Assembly: GCA_900544535.1 (NCBI GenBank)
Contig: UQVH01000018.1
Coordinates: 1-62,267 of the forward strand
Direction: 5' to 3'
DNA from: an uncultured Bacteroidales bacterium
Lineage (GTDB): Bacteria > Bacteroidota > Bacteroidia > Bacteroidales > Muribaculaceae
Length of the DNA: 62,267 bases
Notes under the pieces: generated by a model
The model's input: only the letters and a program-made list of their open reading frames with translations
What the model was told of the DNA's origin: nothing
Databases searched by the model: none
Translations under genes and position numbers: made by a program
Shown: piece after piece, positions 31,552 through 39,861 of the stretch
Position numbering within the stretch: the stretch's first letter is position 1
Layout: the number at the start of each line of letters is the position of its first letter

Positions 31552-33630
31552 TTACAGCCGTTTGAGTTCGGAGGGGGAGGCGGACTGGCCTTTGTAGGTG
31601 CTTTTGCGGGGGTGGAGGCGGTAGATGAGCGAGAGGGTGAGACCGCGGCGGTCGTAGCTCTGGCGCTTGTCGACGGAGATGCCGAAGGTGCGCATCGACC
31701 AGTCGTTGTTGCGGGTGTTGAGCAGGTCGGTGGCGGTCAGTCTGAGGCTGAGCGACTTTTTCAGGAGCGATTTTTCAACCGAGAGGTCCATACGGCACAG
31801 CGTAGAGCCGAAACGGTTGGTGTGCATGTCGCCCTCGCTCTGTCCGGAAAGATTTACGGTGAGCAGAAACTCTTTAGGGAGGGTGACGATGTTCTTGAAG
31901 TCGTAGGAGAAGATCGGACGGTCATAGTCGCGGCCTCCCAACGTGAGCCACTGGCGATAGACTCCGGCCGATAGTTCGGGCATCCAGCAGCCGATACGGC
32001 CACCCCAGATGAGGAAGAGATCAAGAGCCGAGACGTCGATGTTGACCGGATGGAGCAGCAACTGGAGCGTCGGGGCGGGATAGATCTCTTTGACAAAGGC
32101 ATAGCTGTCGAGGCTGCGGGTGAAATCGGCCTGCAACATGAAGCCGCGCCAGGAGCCGAACAGGCGGAAGTCGTGCATCCGCTCGTCGCGCAAGGCCTGA
32201 TTGCCGCCCTCGATCTCGTGAATGCCGACATAGTTGAGTCCGCCGGTCAGATGTGAGTAAGGTGGCTTCACGACGGCCATGCGATAGCTCAGATCAACCT
32301 GCGCCTCTTCGCTGAAAGCATAAGCGATGCGGAGATCGGGAGTCAGCAGGCGGTCGCGGCGGCAAAGGCGGCTGTCGCGCTTACCGTCGCGGCGGAAATC
32401 ATAGTCGGCATACTCGAAGCGCAGCCCCGCCGTGAGCGAGAGATTTCCGAAACTGCGGTCCCAGGAGCCGAAAAGCGCGGCGGAAGTCTGCCTGACATCG
32501 GTTAGAACCGAAGGGATGTAGCCGCCGACGATCTCGTTGAGCATCCGGAAGTCGAGGCGCGTACGGGTGTAGGAATCCTGAGTACCGAGGGTGATTTTAC
32601 CACCGAAGAGGGGAAAATTGGCGTAAAGTTTTGCCGCTAAGAGGGATGAACGGCGGTACTGGTCAGAGCTGACAGCGTCAATTGCGGCGTCGGGATAGAC
32701 GGTGGAGACACGGCTGTCAGAGTTAGTCCGGTTGTAGTCGACATCGAAATGCAGGCGTCCGTCCTCGCCCAGCGTCTCCTCGTAGTAGAGCGAGAGCAGA
32801 TGGCTGCGGCCATGGATGTGGCGGCCGATCCGGCGGAGCAGAGGGGACCCGGCGTCAAGCCATTCCTGCCCCGTATTGTCAAGCGAGGATCTTTCGGGAG
32901 CAAAACGGTAATAAGCACCCCCCGAACGGGCATCGGAGGCATAATTAAGCCCCGCTTTGACGGCGGCGGACCCAGAGAGCGCGTCGCTGTGCTGCGAGCT
33001 TCCGACAAGCACAGGGTCTCCGTCCAGGACAAGACGGTTGATGGTCGAACCTTTGGCGAGACTGCGGTTGCGGCTGAGAGTCCCGCTGACGAAAAAATCC
33101 CAGGCGCGGGCGCGGTAAGCGAGATCAAGCATGTCGTTTGCCGAAAAGCGGCGGCGCATCGTCAGGTCGGCTTTTTCGGTGAGCGAAAAACCGTCGATGA
33201 AGTTGCGGCGCGTGGAGATGCGGATGACAGCCCGCGTTGTGCTGGCATATTCGGCTCCTGGGGCCATGTCAAGCTCAACACGGCGCAGGTTTTCCGACAG
33301 GAGGCGCCGGAGTTCGTCAGGGTCGGTCAGCGGACGGCCGTCAATGAAGATTTCAGGTGTCCCCCGCCCCGTCACGGTGACTTCATTGTCAGCCACGCCG
33401 ATCAGAGGGAGCTGGGCGAGCACGTCAAGAGCCGTGCCGAGATTTTGCAGAGGTGTGCCGGGAATGGTGGAGACAAGCGTATGTCCGGCGAGGCGCGTGG
33501 CGGGCTGACGGGAGGTCACCACGACCTCCTGCAATTCGCATGAAAGCGAGTCGGGGACTGCGGCGGTCTGAGCGCCGACGGCAGCCGGAGCCAGAAGGAT
33601 CAGAAGTAATAACAGGATTTGTTTTCGCAT
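31552..33630 (-). CDS. TonB-dependent-receptor-like outer membrane protein
   Basis: From the ATG at 33630 the protein has a signal peptide (MRKQILLLLLILLAPAAVGA) and about 670 further residues. A plug domain follows (ELQEVVVTSRQP, LGTALDVLAQLPLIGV, EIFIDGRPL), and then a barrel of the OMP_b-brl_3 type (GLRFEYADYDFRRDG, DLRIAYAFSEEAQVDLSYRM). The usual N-terminal carboxypeptidase-regulatory-like domain and TonB-box extension are missing, so the substrate and energy coupling are unclear. It has its own promoter at 33666-33697. The neighbouring membrane-anchored regulator could control it. Confidence 0.8.
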   Translation of the reverse strand: MRKQILLLLLILLAPAAVGAQTAAVPDSLSCELQEVVVTSRQPATRLAGHTLVSTIPGTPLQNLGTALDVLAQLPLIGVADNEVTVTGRGTPEIFIDGRPLTDPDELRRLLSENLRRVELDMAPGAEYASTTRAVIRISTRRNFIDGFSLTEKADLTMRRRFSANDMLDLAYRARAWDFFVSGTLSRNRSLAKGSTINRLVLDGDPVLVGSSQHSDALSGSAAVKAGLNYASDARSGGAYYRFAPERSSLDNTGQEWLDAGSPLLRRIGRHIHGRSHLLSLYYEETLGEDGRLHFDVDYNRTNSDSRVSTVYPDAAIDAVSSDQYRRSSLLAAKLYANFPLFGGKITLGTQDSYTRTRLDFRMLNEIVGGYIPSVLTDVRQTSAALFGSWDRSFGNLSLTAGLRFEYADYDFRRDGKRDSRLCRRDRLLTPDLRIAYAFSEEAQVDLSYRMAVVKPPYSHLTGGLNYVGIHEIEGGNQALRDERMHDFRLFGSWRGFMLQADFTRSLDSYAFVKEIYPAPTLQLLLHPVNIDVSALDLFLIWGGRIGCWMPELSAGVYRQWLTLGGRDYDRPIFSYDFKNIVTLPKEFLLTVNLSGQSEGDMHTNRFGSTLCRMDLSVEKSLLKKSLSLRLTATDLLNTRNNDWSMRTFGISVDKRQSYDRRGLTLSLIYRLHPRKSTYKGQSASPSELKRL

Positions 33631-33665
33631 GACAACAGTAATTTTTCGAGCTGATTTCAATACTC

Positions 33666-33697
33666 CAAAATTACTGCCTGCGGGGCCGATTATCCAA
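33666..33697 (-). promoter_or_regulatory. Promoter of the receptor gene
   Basis: TAATTTTG (33673-33666) is preceded by TTG (33697-33695) with a 21-bp spacer. It lies 35 bp before the ATG at 33630, which supports that start. Confidence 0.75.
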
Positions 33698-33786
33698 ATA
33701 AACGATCTGACCGACGCATCAGCAAACTTCTATTTAACAGCCGTTTGCGCAAAGTGACGCCAGAAATTTCTGACCGCCGGAAATCA

Positions 33787-34773
33787 TCAGCGGAAAATCG
33801 ACATCAACAGCTCCTTCCGCGGGGTTGCGAGGGCGGAGATGCGGCTTTTGAGACGCGATTTGCGCTTGTAGACAACCTCGATGCTCTCGCCGAGCAGGAG
33901 TGCAATGGTGCGGTTGGAAAGATTGGCCGCAAGATAGACCGCGAGGCGGTAGTCGTCGGGGCGGATGTCGGGCATCTCCTCACGCAGGAGGGCGGCAAGA
34001 TTGGCGCGGGAGTCATTGACCGTGCGCTCCATCTCGCGGAAAAGCCCGTCTTCCGACCGCAAGGCCTCGATGTGCGATTTGACCTTTTCGGCGATGGCCT
34101 TGCGCTCGCTTGCGGTGCCCTGCGACTGATAGTAGGTCTCGCAAAGTTCGTCGATGAGACTGAAACGCTTCTCCAGCACTCCCGAAAGACGGTTTTCAAG
34201 ACGGCTGCATTCCGACTGCTGCCTCTGCAAGCCCTCGCGCAAACGTGAGGCCTCGGAGATCAGCGTCTCGTTGCGGACCGACTGGGTTTTCAGCCGCTGA
34301 CGCAGCCAGAGGATGATTCCGCAGGCACAGAGCACGACAATGACAGCCGCGAAGAGGTATTGCTGCCGGCGCAGGCGCTCGCGGTAGAGCTGATATTCCT
34401 TCTCTTTCTGCCCGTAGAGCGCCGTGACGAGGGCGTCTTTGTTGTCACAGGTTTCCATCGCGGCGCGGATCTCGCGGGCGCGGAGATAGTCGGCCGACTG
34501 CGGACGGCGTCCGTAATAGTCTATGGCGATGTTGATGATGGTGTCGGTTGGTGTCCACATGCGGCTCGCGGCCATAGCCTCGCTGTAAAGCAACGCCCAG
34601 CGGGCCATAGTGGCCGAATCGTCGAACCCGGCGACATCGTAGGCGCTCAGGCGTTCGAAAGCGGCCTGCGGATCGGTGCCGAGCAACCGTTCCTCGTCCT
34701 CGAAGCCTGGGGAGGAGGAAACCACGCAGCCGGTGACGAGCAGCAGAAAGGCGATGTAAAACAACAGTCTCAT
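33787..34773 (-). CDS. Membrane-anchored regulator with C-terminal LuxR-like HTH
   Basis: I start at the ATG at 34773, giving 328 residues; an upstream open frame only translates the 3' end of the WYL gene. The order is a lipoprotein signal (MRLLFYIAFLLLVTGCVV), a helical TPR-like periplasmic part (AAFERLSAYDVAG, ARWALLYSEAMAA) and a membrane span (YLFAAVIVVLCACGIILWL). A coiled coil (LREGLQRQQSECSRLENRL) and a C-terminal HTH (ANLSNRTIALLLGESIEVV) complete it. This matches the Bacteroidetes class of one-protein sensors with TPR, membrane segment and DNA-binding end. It follows the WYL gene by 25 bp. Confidence 0.75.
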   Translation of the reverse strand: MRLLFYIAFLLLVTGCVVSSSPGFEDEERLLGTDPQAAFERLSAYDVAGFDDSATMARWALLYSEAMAASRMWTPTDTIINIAIDYYGRRPQSADYLRAREIRAAMETCDNKDALVTALYGQKEKEYQLYRERLRRQQYLFAAVIVVLCACGIILWLRQRLKTQSVRNETLISEASRLREGLQRQQSECSRLENRLSGVLEKRFSLIDELCETYYQSQGTASERKAIAEKVKSHIEALRSEDGLFREMERTVNDSRANLAALLREEMPDIRPDDYRLAVYLAANLSNRTIALLLGESIEVVYKRKSRLKSRISALATPRKELLMSIFR

Positions 34774-34798
34774 ACTCTGAATTCTTTGTGGAAAGGGA

Positions 34799-35692
34799 TC
34801 AGTCATATTGTTTGAGGGCGTCGCGGAGGGCAGTTGTGACCATCGCGCGCAGTTCAGGCGGCTCGACAACACGGATGTCGGGACCGTGGGACAGGAGTTC
34901 CTGAACGAGGTCGGGGGTGAGGCGCAGACGGTAGTGGAAGAGCGAATAGTCGTCGTGGATCTCCTCGTGTTGCGAGGGATGCAGCGGGAGTGCACGCAGA
35001 TACTTGGCCTGGCGGGGCGAGGTGCGGATGACGACATCGCGCGGTTCGGCCTGAGTGAAGATGATGCCGAACGAGTCCTTCACGAAGCTCTCCGGATCGA
35101 ACGAGGGGTCGCGCTCAAAGGTCTCGGCATCGACCTTGACATCCTCCATGCGGTCGAGGGCGTAGGTCTTGACAAGGCCGTCGCGGATGTTGAGACCGGT
35201 GACATACCAGCGCTGACGGAAGATCTTGAGGAAGTAAGGCTCGACGACCACATCGCGGGTGGGGTTGACGCGCGTGTAGGGACGGTATGTGAAGCGCAGC
35301 GGATGGCGCCCGCGCAGGGCCGAGATGACCTGCGAGAGATAGAGCCGCGCCGAGGGGACGTCCTCAAGGAAGATGCAGTCGGAGATGTCGCTGACGTTGG
35401 ACAGGACGTTGCTCATGGCCGCGGAGTTGAGCAGCCAGTCGGTGACGCTCTCCTGATGCGAGTCGCCGGAGTCGATGTAGTATTCGTAGGTGGCCGTGTT
35501 GCACTCAATATTGATATTGAAAAGCTCCTCAATGGCCGTGCGGTAGTTGTAGAAGGTGCGGCGCGGCATAGGGTCGCCGTCCGAGTAGGGCGACTGCATC
35601 CATAGCTCGTTGAGCCTCTCGCGGGTGATGGAGCCGTAGCGGCGTATGGTGTCTATGATCCAGATGTAGCGGGCAAGGAGATTGCGTGACAT
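34799..35692 (-). CDS. WYL-domain transcriptional regulator
   Basis: The 297-residue protein has an N-terminal winged helix (YIWIIDTIRRYGSITRERLN, PRRTFYNYRTAIEELFNI). A WYL domain follows, with RFTYRPYTRVNPTRDVVVEP and RQRWYVTGLNIRDGLVKTYA. A C-terminal WCX-like extension ends the protein (DVVIRTSPRQAKYLRALPLH). WYL regulators sense ligands, often nucleic acids or nucleotides, and control DNA-damage, defence or metabolic genes. It lies 22 bp after NhaC and just before the HTH lipoprotein, so these three form an operon. Confidence 0.9.
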   Translation of the reverse strand: MSRNLLARYIWIIDTIRRYGSITRERLNELWMQSPYSDGDPMPRRTFYNYRTAIEELFNINIECNTATYEYYIDSGDSHQESVTDWLLNSAAMSNVLSNVSDISDCIFLEDVPSARLYLSQVISALRGRHPLRFTYRPYTRVNPTRDVVVEPYFLKIFRQRWYVTGLNIRDGLVKTYALDRMEDVKVDAETFERDPSFDPESFVKDSFGIIFTQAEPRDVVIRTSPRQAKYLRALPLHPSQHEEIHDDYSLFHYRLRLTPDLVQELLSHGPDIRVVEPPELRAMVTTALRDALKQYD

Positions 35693-35714
35693 GGCCGTTA
35701 GTTGCTTTGAGCGT

Positions 35715-37025
35715 TTAGTTCAGGCGGCGGGGAAAGAGGAATATGATCGAGAGGGCGATCATTGCAGCGAGCGCCCAGGGATAGTAGAGGTAAGGGAAAG
35801 GCGAGGCCGGGGAGATTCCGGCAAGGGAGGTGGCCAGGAGGGTCTGGGCACCGTAGGGGATCAGGCACTGCACCACACAGGAGGCCGAGTCGAGGAGCGA
35901 GGCGCTTTTGCGCGGGTCGATGCCGTAGCGCTCGGCGATGTCGCGGGCTATGCCGCCGACGGTGATGATGGCCACGGTGTTGTTGGCGGTGCAGAGGTTG
36001 ACCAGACCGACGAGGAGGGCGAGGATGGCCTGCGCGCCGCGTTTGCCGCTGATGCGTGTGCTCAGCCCCTGGAGCAGGAAGCGTATGCCTCCGGCGGCTT
36101 TGATGATCCCCAGCATTCCCGCGGCAAGGAGGGTGATGATGATCAGGTCGCCCATGCCGTCGATTCCGGCTCCCGCATAGCCTGCCATGTCGATGAGCGT
36201 GAAGCCGTCGAGCAGCCCCATGATGAAGGCCGAGAGTATGCCAAGGGAGAGCACGACGGTGACGTTGATTCCGGCAATGGCTGTGGCGAGCACCACGATA
36301 TAGGGCAGAATGAGCCAGGGATCGCTCTCTTCAGGGAGTACGATTTCAGGGGAGTCCTTGCTCATGATCATATAGAGAATCAGTGTCACGAAGGCGGCGG
36401 GGAGGGCTATCCATAGGTTGGCCTTGAATTTGTCGGCCATTCCGCAGCCCTGAGAGCGGGTGGCGGCAATTGTGGTGTCGGAGATGAAGGAGAGGTTGTC
36501 GCCGAAAAAGGCTCCGCCGAGCACTACGGCGACGTAGAAGGGGACGGTGCCGTCGACAGTCTGGGCGATCTCGACGGCGAGAGGGGTCAGTGCGACGACG
36601 GTGCCGACGGATGTGCCGACGGAGAGCGAGATGAAGCAGGCGGCGAAGAAGAGGGTCGGGACGACGAACTGGGGCGGACAGACGCGCAGCGTGAGGCTTA
36701 CGGTGGCGTCGACGGCTCCGATTTCCTTTGCGACGGTAGCGAAGGCACCGGCGAGGATAAAAACCCAGATCATGTAGAGGATGTTGGAGTGTCCGGCGGC
36801 GCGCGAGAAGGTCTCGATGCGGGCGGCAAGGGGCTGTCCGCGGTAGATGATGACGGCCCAGACCGACGCAGCCACAAGGGCGACAGCGATCGGCATTTTG
36901 TAGAAGTCGTTGAGTATCACCGAGACAGCCACATAAAGCAACAGGAAAACGATGACGGGCGACAGCGCCAGCCATCCCCGTCCGGCCGGAACCCGACGGT
37001 CAGTATCTACCATATTCTCATTCAT
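35715..37025 (-). CDS. NhaC-family Na+/H+ antiporter
   Basis: The 436-residue protein has about 11-12 spans and the NhaC family features LSVGTSVGTVVALTPLAVEI and GGAFFGDNLSFISDTTIAAT, which carry the conserved Ser/Thr and Asp residues of the ion path. TANNTVAIITVGGIARDIAE near the C-terminus also fits. It exchanges Na+ (or an organic ion) for protons at the inner membrane. It is first in an operon with the WYL regulator and the HTH lipoprotein and has a well-defined promoter. Confidence 0.88.
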   Translation of the reverse strand: MNENMVDTDRRVPAGRGWLALSPVIVFLLLYVAVSVILNDFYKMPIAVALVAASVWAVIIYRGQPLAARIETFSRAAGHSNILYMIWVFILAGAFATVAKEIGAVDATVSLTLRVCPPQFVVPTLFFAACFISLSVGTSVGTVVALTPLAVEIAQTVDGTVPFYVAVVLGGAFFGDNLSFISDTTIAATRSQGCGMADKFKANLWIALPAAFVTLILYMIMSKDSPEIVLPEESDPWLILPYIVVLATAIAGINVTVVLSLGILSAFIMGLLDGFTLIDMAGYAGAGIDGMGDLIIITLLAAGMLGIIKAAGGIRFLLQGLSTRISGKRGAQAILALLVGLVNLCTANNTVAIITVGGIARDIAERYGIDPRKSASLLDSASCVVQCLIPYGAQTLLATSLAGISPASPFPYLYYPWALAAMIALSIIFLFPRRLN

Positions 37026-37054
37026 AATTCATCCGTTCAATACTATTCTCCATG

Positions 37055-37084
37055 CAAAAATAGCGAAAACTTTCGAGTTTGCAA
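37055..37084 (-). promoter_or_regulatory. Promoter of the NhaC operon
   Basis: TATTTTTG (37062-37055) is preceded by TTG (37084-37082) with a 19-bp spacer. The TTG lies next to the stop codon of the transposase gene. A small hairpin CGAAA-AC-TTTCG sits in the spacer. Confidence 0.8.
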
Positions 37085-37085
37085 C

Positions 37086-37988
37086 CTATGACAGCGACAT
37101 GATGACGGAGGCGAGGTTGTTCATCTCCAGGCAGGCGCTGCGGGAGAGATCTGGGGTGGTGGGCGGGTCGAGGGGGGCGATGATGAGGAGGCGGCCGGCG
37201 AGGCAGAGGGAGAAGTCGTGTTCGGCGGGTTTGTAGCGGTCGGTGAAGGGAAGGTTGGTGATGAGGATGATCTTGCCGCCGCTTTCTTCGGCTTCTTTTC
37301 TGATTGTCTTTTCTGCCGGGGAGATGAAGGGGGAGACGAGGACTCCGCCGTTGGCGGCGGTGTGGAGCCACAGTTCGCGGTTGCGGGCGCGCGTCTGTTC
37401 GCTGTCACGGCGATGAACAACGACCTGCTCTTTGAAGGGGTTGCGCAGGAGGAACTGGTTGCCGTAGGTCTGGTAGCGCTTTCCGCCGATGGTGACTCCA
37501 TAAACGCGCCTGAAAAAGTCAGGATAGGCCCGTCGGACTGCGAGGCGGTAGGGGTTGGAGCGGATGTAGCGGTAGATGGTGTCGAGGGAACGGGAGGGCT
37601 TGAGAATCTGATCGTTGAATCCTTTAGCAAAAACTTTTTCCATACCTGCGCTTTTATCAACCTCAACTTTAAAACGGGCTATAATCCTCCCCAATATTTC
37701 TTCGGTCGGCTCTTCTACAAAAAGGAGGATATGAAGATGATCGGGCATCAGCGAGTATTGCAGAATCCTTATGTTCGGTTCGATCAGTCGAAAGTTGCGA
37801 AGAACATTCTTGATGGCAGAGCCTATTGCTGATGCACTCACAAATGAGCTTCCTTTTTGCCCTACCGGGAGGCGATGGTCGCCTTCAAGAGTTCCAAATG
37901 CGGGGATAAGAGGACTCTTGTTGATGGTGACCATGTAAATGCACTTTTGGGTGTAGTCATGCCAGGGCGCACGTAAGATTTTATTCAT
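37086..37988 (-). CDS. REP-associated tyrosine transposase (RAYT) with C-terminal extension
   Basis: From the ATG at 37988 the protein has 300 residues. The first ~190 are a Y1/TnpA_REP-type HUH domain: the HxH motif is in LMPDHLHILLFVEE, and the catalytic Tyr candidate lies in TIYRYIRSNPYRLAVRRAYP. Such single-copy domesticated transposases act on short palindromes. The last ~100 residues (NGGVLVSPFISPAEKTIRKE, GGKIILITNLPF, LAGRLLIIAPLDP) look like a Rossmann-type domain reminiscent of DprA/SLOG folds; this is a weak resemblance. A long inverted repeat lies just upstream (38029-38085). It is not flanked by IS ends. Confidence 0.8.
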   Translation of the reverse strand: MNKILRAPWHDYTQKCIYMVTINKSPLIPAFGTLEGDHRLPVGQKGSSFVSASAIGSAIKNVLRNFRLIEPNIRILQYSLMPDHLHILLFVEEPTEEILGRIIARFKVEVDKSAGMEKVFAKGFNDQILKPSRSLDTIYRYIRSNPYRLAVRRAYPDFFRRVYGVTIGGKRYQTYGNQFLLRNPFKEQVVVHRRDSEQTRARNRELWLHTAANGGVLVSPFISPAEKTIRKEAEESGGKIILITNLPFTDRYKPAEHDFSLCLAGRLLIIAPLDPPTTPDLSRSACLEMNNLASVIMSLS

Positions 37989-38028
37989 TTTTGAGGAGGA
38001 GTTAGGGGTGGAGGTTTTGCTGGAACTT

Positions 38029-38085
38029 TCGCTAAAGCTCAAGGCAGGAACAAAAATTTTTGCTTTTGGCTTTGAGCTTTAGCGA
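38029..38085. repeat. Inverted repeat upstream of the RAYT gene
   Basis: TCGCTAAAGCTCAA (38029-38042) pairs perfectly with TTGAGCTTTAGCGA (38072-38085). The 29-nt loop holds GGAACAAAAATTTTTGC, which is the core of the repeats at 5626, 8170 and 49537. It may be a RAYT recognition element or a regulatory hairpin. Confidence 0.6.
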
Positions 38086-38209
38086 GAAGGGATAGGGGCG
38101 ACAAGGGAGCAGGGCATTTGCAGACGGGAACGCAAAGAGGACAGGAGCGAGAAGGAGGGCCGACGGGCAGATAGGCAGAGCGGGAAAAGGGTAGCGGAGG
38201 GGACGGCGG

Positions 38210-39835
38210 TCAGAAGGGGAGTTTGTTGACGGTCTGGCCCCAGGAGGCACGGTCGAGGTTGCGGTATGAGAGGGCTTCGGAGAGATGCCAGGGCTTGATC
38301 GGGGCTTTTACTGCGGCCCGCAGGGCTTCAGCGGGGATGGCTTGGGAGGCGGTAGCGAGGAGGGCGGTGGCTTGTTCGAGGTCGGCGATGGTGCGGGCGA
38401 CTTTGAGGATGCGGTCGTAGGCGCGGGCGCTCATGTCGAGGCGCGTCATGGCTTCGCGGAGGGTTTCGAGCCCTTCGGAGTCGATGGCGGCGTAGGTGCG
38501 CAGGAGGCGCGAGTTCATCCGGGCGTTGCAGTGGATGCCTTTCTCTCCGGCAAAGCGCAGGGCCTGGATTTCGCGCGCACAGATGACACGACGCTTGATT
38601 TCTTCGCTCTTTTCACCCTCACGGGCTGACGAGAGTTCGTCGAAAGGGACGGGGAAGATCTCGACCTGCAAGTCGATGCGGTCGAGCAGCGGGCCGCTGA
38701 TGCGGTTGAGGTATTTCTGCACGGCAGCCGAGGTGCAGATGCACTCTTTGGTCGGATGGTTGTAATAGCCGCAGGGACAGGGATTCATGGAGGCCACGAG
38801 CATGAAGCCGGCGGGATAGTCGATGGTGTATTTGGCACGTGAGATGGTGATGTGGCGGTCTTCAAGCGGCTGTCGCATGACTTCAAGCACCTGACGGGAA
38901 AATTCCGGAAACTCGTCGAGAAAAAGGACGCCGTTGTGGGCGAGGGAGATCTCACCGGGGGCCGGATTGGAGCCTCCGCCTACAAGCGCCACGGGCGAAA
39001 TGGTGTGATGGGGCGAACGGTAGGGGCGCTGGGTCATAAGCCGCGATCCGCTCCTGAGTTTTCCGGCTACGGAGTGGATCTTGGTCGTTTCCAAAGCCTC
39101 GGCGAGAGTCAGAGGCGGGAGGATGGTGGGTATGCGTTTGGCCATCATCGACTTACCAGCTCCGGGAGGGCCTACCATCAGAATGTTGTGACCGCCGGCA
39201 CAAGCAACTTCTAAGGCTCTCTTGACACTCTCCTGCCCCTTGACTTCGGAGAAATCGCAGTCGAAGACGGAAGAGGCGCGGGCGAACTCCTCACGGGTGT
39301 TGACGCTGACGGGCTGTGCATCGCTCTGACCGGTGATGAAGTCCACGACCTCGCGCAGCGATGACATACCGTAGACTTCCAGATTGTTGACCACGGCTCC
39401 CTCGGTGACATTGGCCACAGGCACAATCATGCCCCTGAAACCGAGTTCACGGGCCTTTATGGCCATCGGGAGCACCCCTTTGATCGGCAGCAGGGAGCCG
39501 TCGAGCGACAATTCACCCATGATCATGAACGAGTCCAGAGGGACGGAGGGTGTGATCTGTTCACAGGCTGCAAGGACACCGACAGCGATCGGAAGATCAT
39601 AGGCCGCACCCTCTTTGCGCACATCTGCTGGAGAGAGATTGACGACCACGCGCCGGCGCGGCCATTTGAAGCCCGACTGCGTAAGAGCCGAGACCACACG
39701 CTGGTAACTTTCCTTTACGGCCGTGTCGGCCATGCCGACGAGATTGAACGAGACACCCGGTTCGGCGGCCGCCTCAACAGTGACTACAAGGGCGTCGATC
39801 CCCTGCACGGCGGCTCCATAAGTCTTGATGAGCAT
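38210..39835 (-). CDS. comM: YifB/ComM family Mg-chelatase-like AAA+ ATPase
   Basis: The 541-residue protein has the N-terminal ChlI-like Lon-protease-fold domain (FNLVGMADTAVKESYQRV, VVVNLSPADVRKEGAAYDLP). An AAA+ core follows, with Walker A GPPGAGKSMMAKRIP and Walker B LFLDEFPEF. The Mg-chelatase C-terminal domain has the zinc-like cluster PCPCGYYNHPTKEC. ComM helicases promote branch migration in natural transformation of other bacteria; here the role is not shown. It is the last gene of a run metH-GH105-yifB with gaps of 13 and 26 bp. Confidence 0.93.
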   Translation of the reverse strand: MLIKTYGAAVQGIDALVVTVEAAAEPGVSFNLVGMADTAVKESYQRVVSALTQSGFKWPRRRVVVNLSPADVRKEGAAYDLPIAVGVLAACEQITPSVPLDSFMIMGELSLDGSLLPIKGVLPMAIKARELGFRGMIVPVANVTEGAVVNNLEVYGMSSLREVVDFITGQSDAQPVSVNTREEFARASSVFDCDFSEVKGQESVKRALEVACAGGHNILMVGPPGAGKSMMAKRIPTILPPLTLAEALETTKIHSVAGKLRSGSRLMTQRPYRSPHHTISPVALVGGGSNPAPGEISLAHNGVLFLDEFPEFSRQVLEVMRQPLEDRHITISRAKYTIDYPAGFMLVASMNPCPCGYYNHPTKECICTSAAVQKYLNRISGPLLDRIDLQVEIFPVPFDELSSAREGEKSEEIKRRVICAREIQALRFAGEKGIHCNARMNSRLLRTYAAIDSEGLETLREAMTRLDMSARAYDRILKVARTIADLEQATALLATASQAIPAEALRAAVKAPIKPWHLSEALSYRNLDRASWGQTVNKLPF

Positions 39836-39861
39836 TGGGAGAGAGAATAGGTTTGTTAGTG

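Noticed and set aside
37086..37988. Complete IS200/IS605 insertion sequence
   Set aside because: The protein is RAYT-like and single, no TnpB and no matching left and right ends were seen, so a domesticated transposase is more likely.
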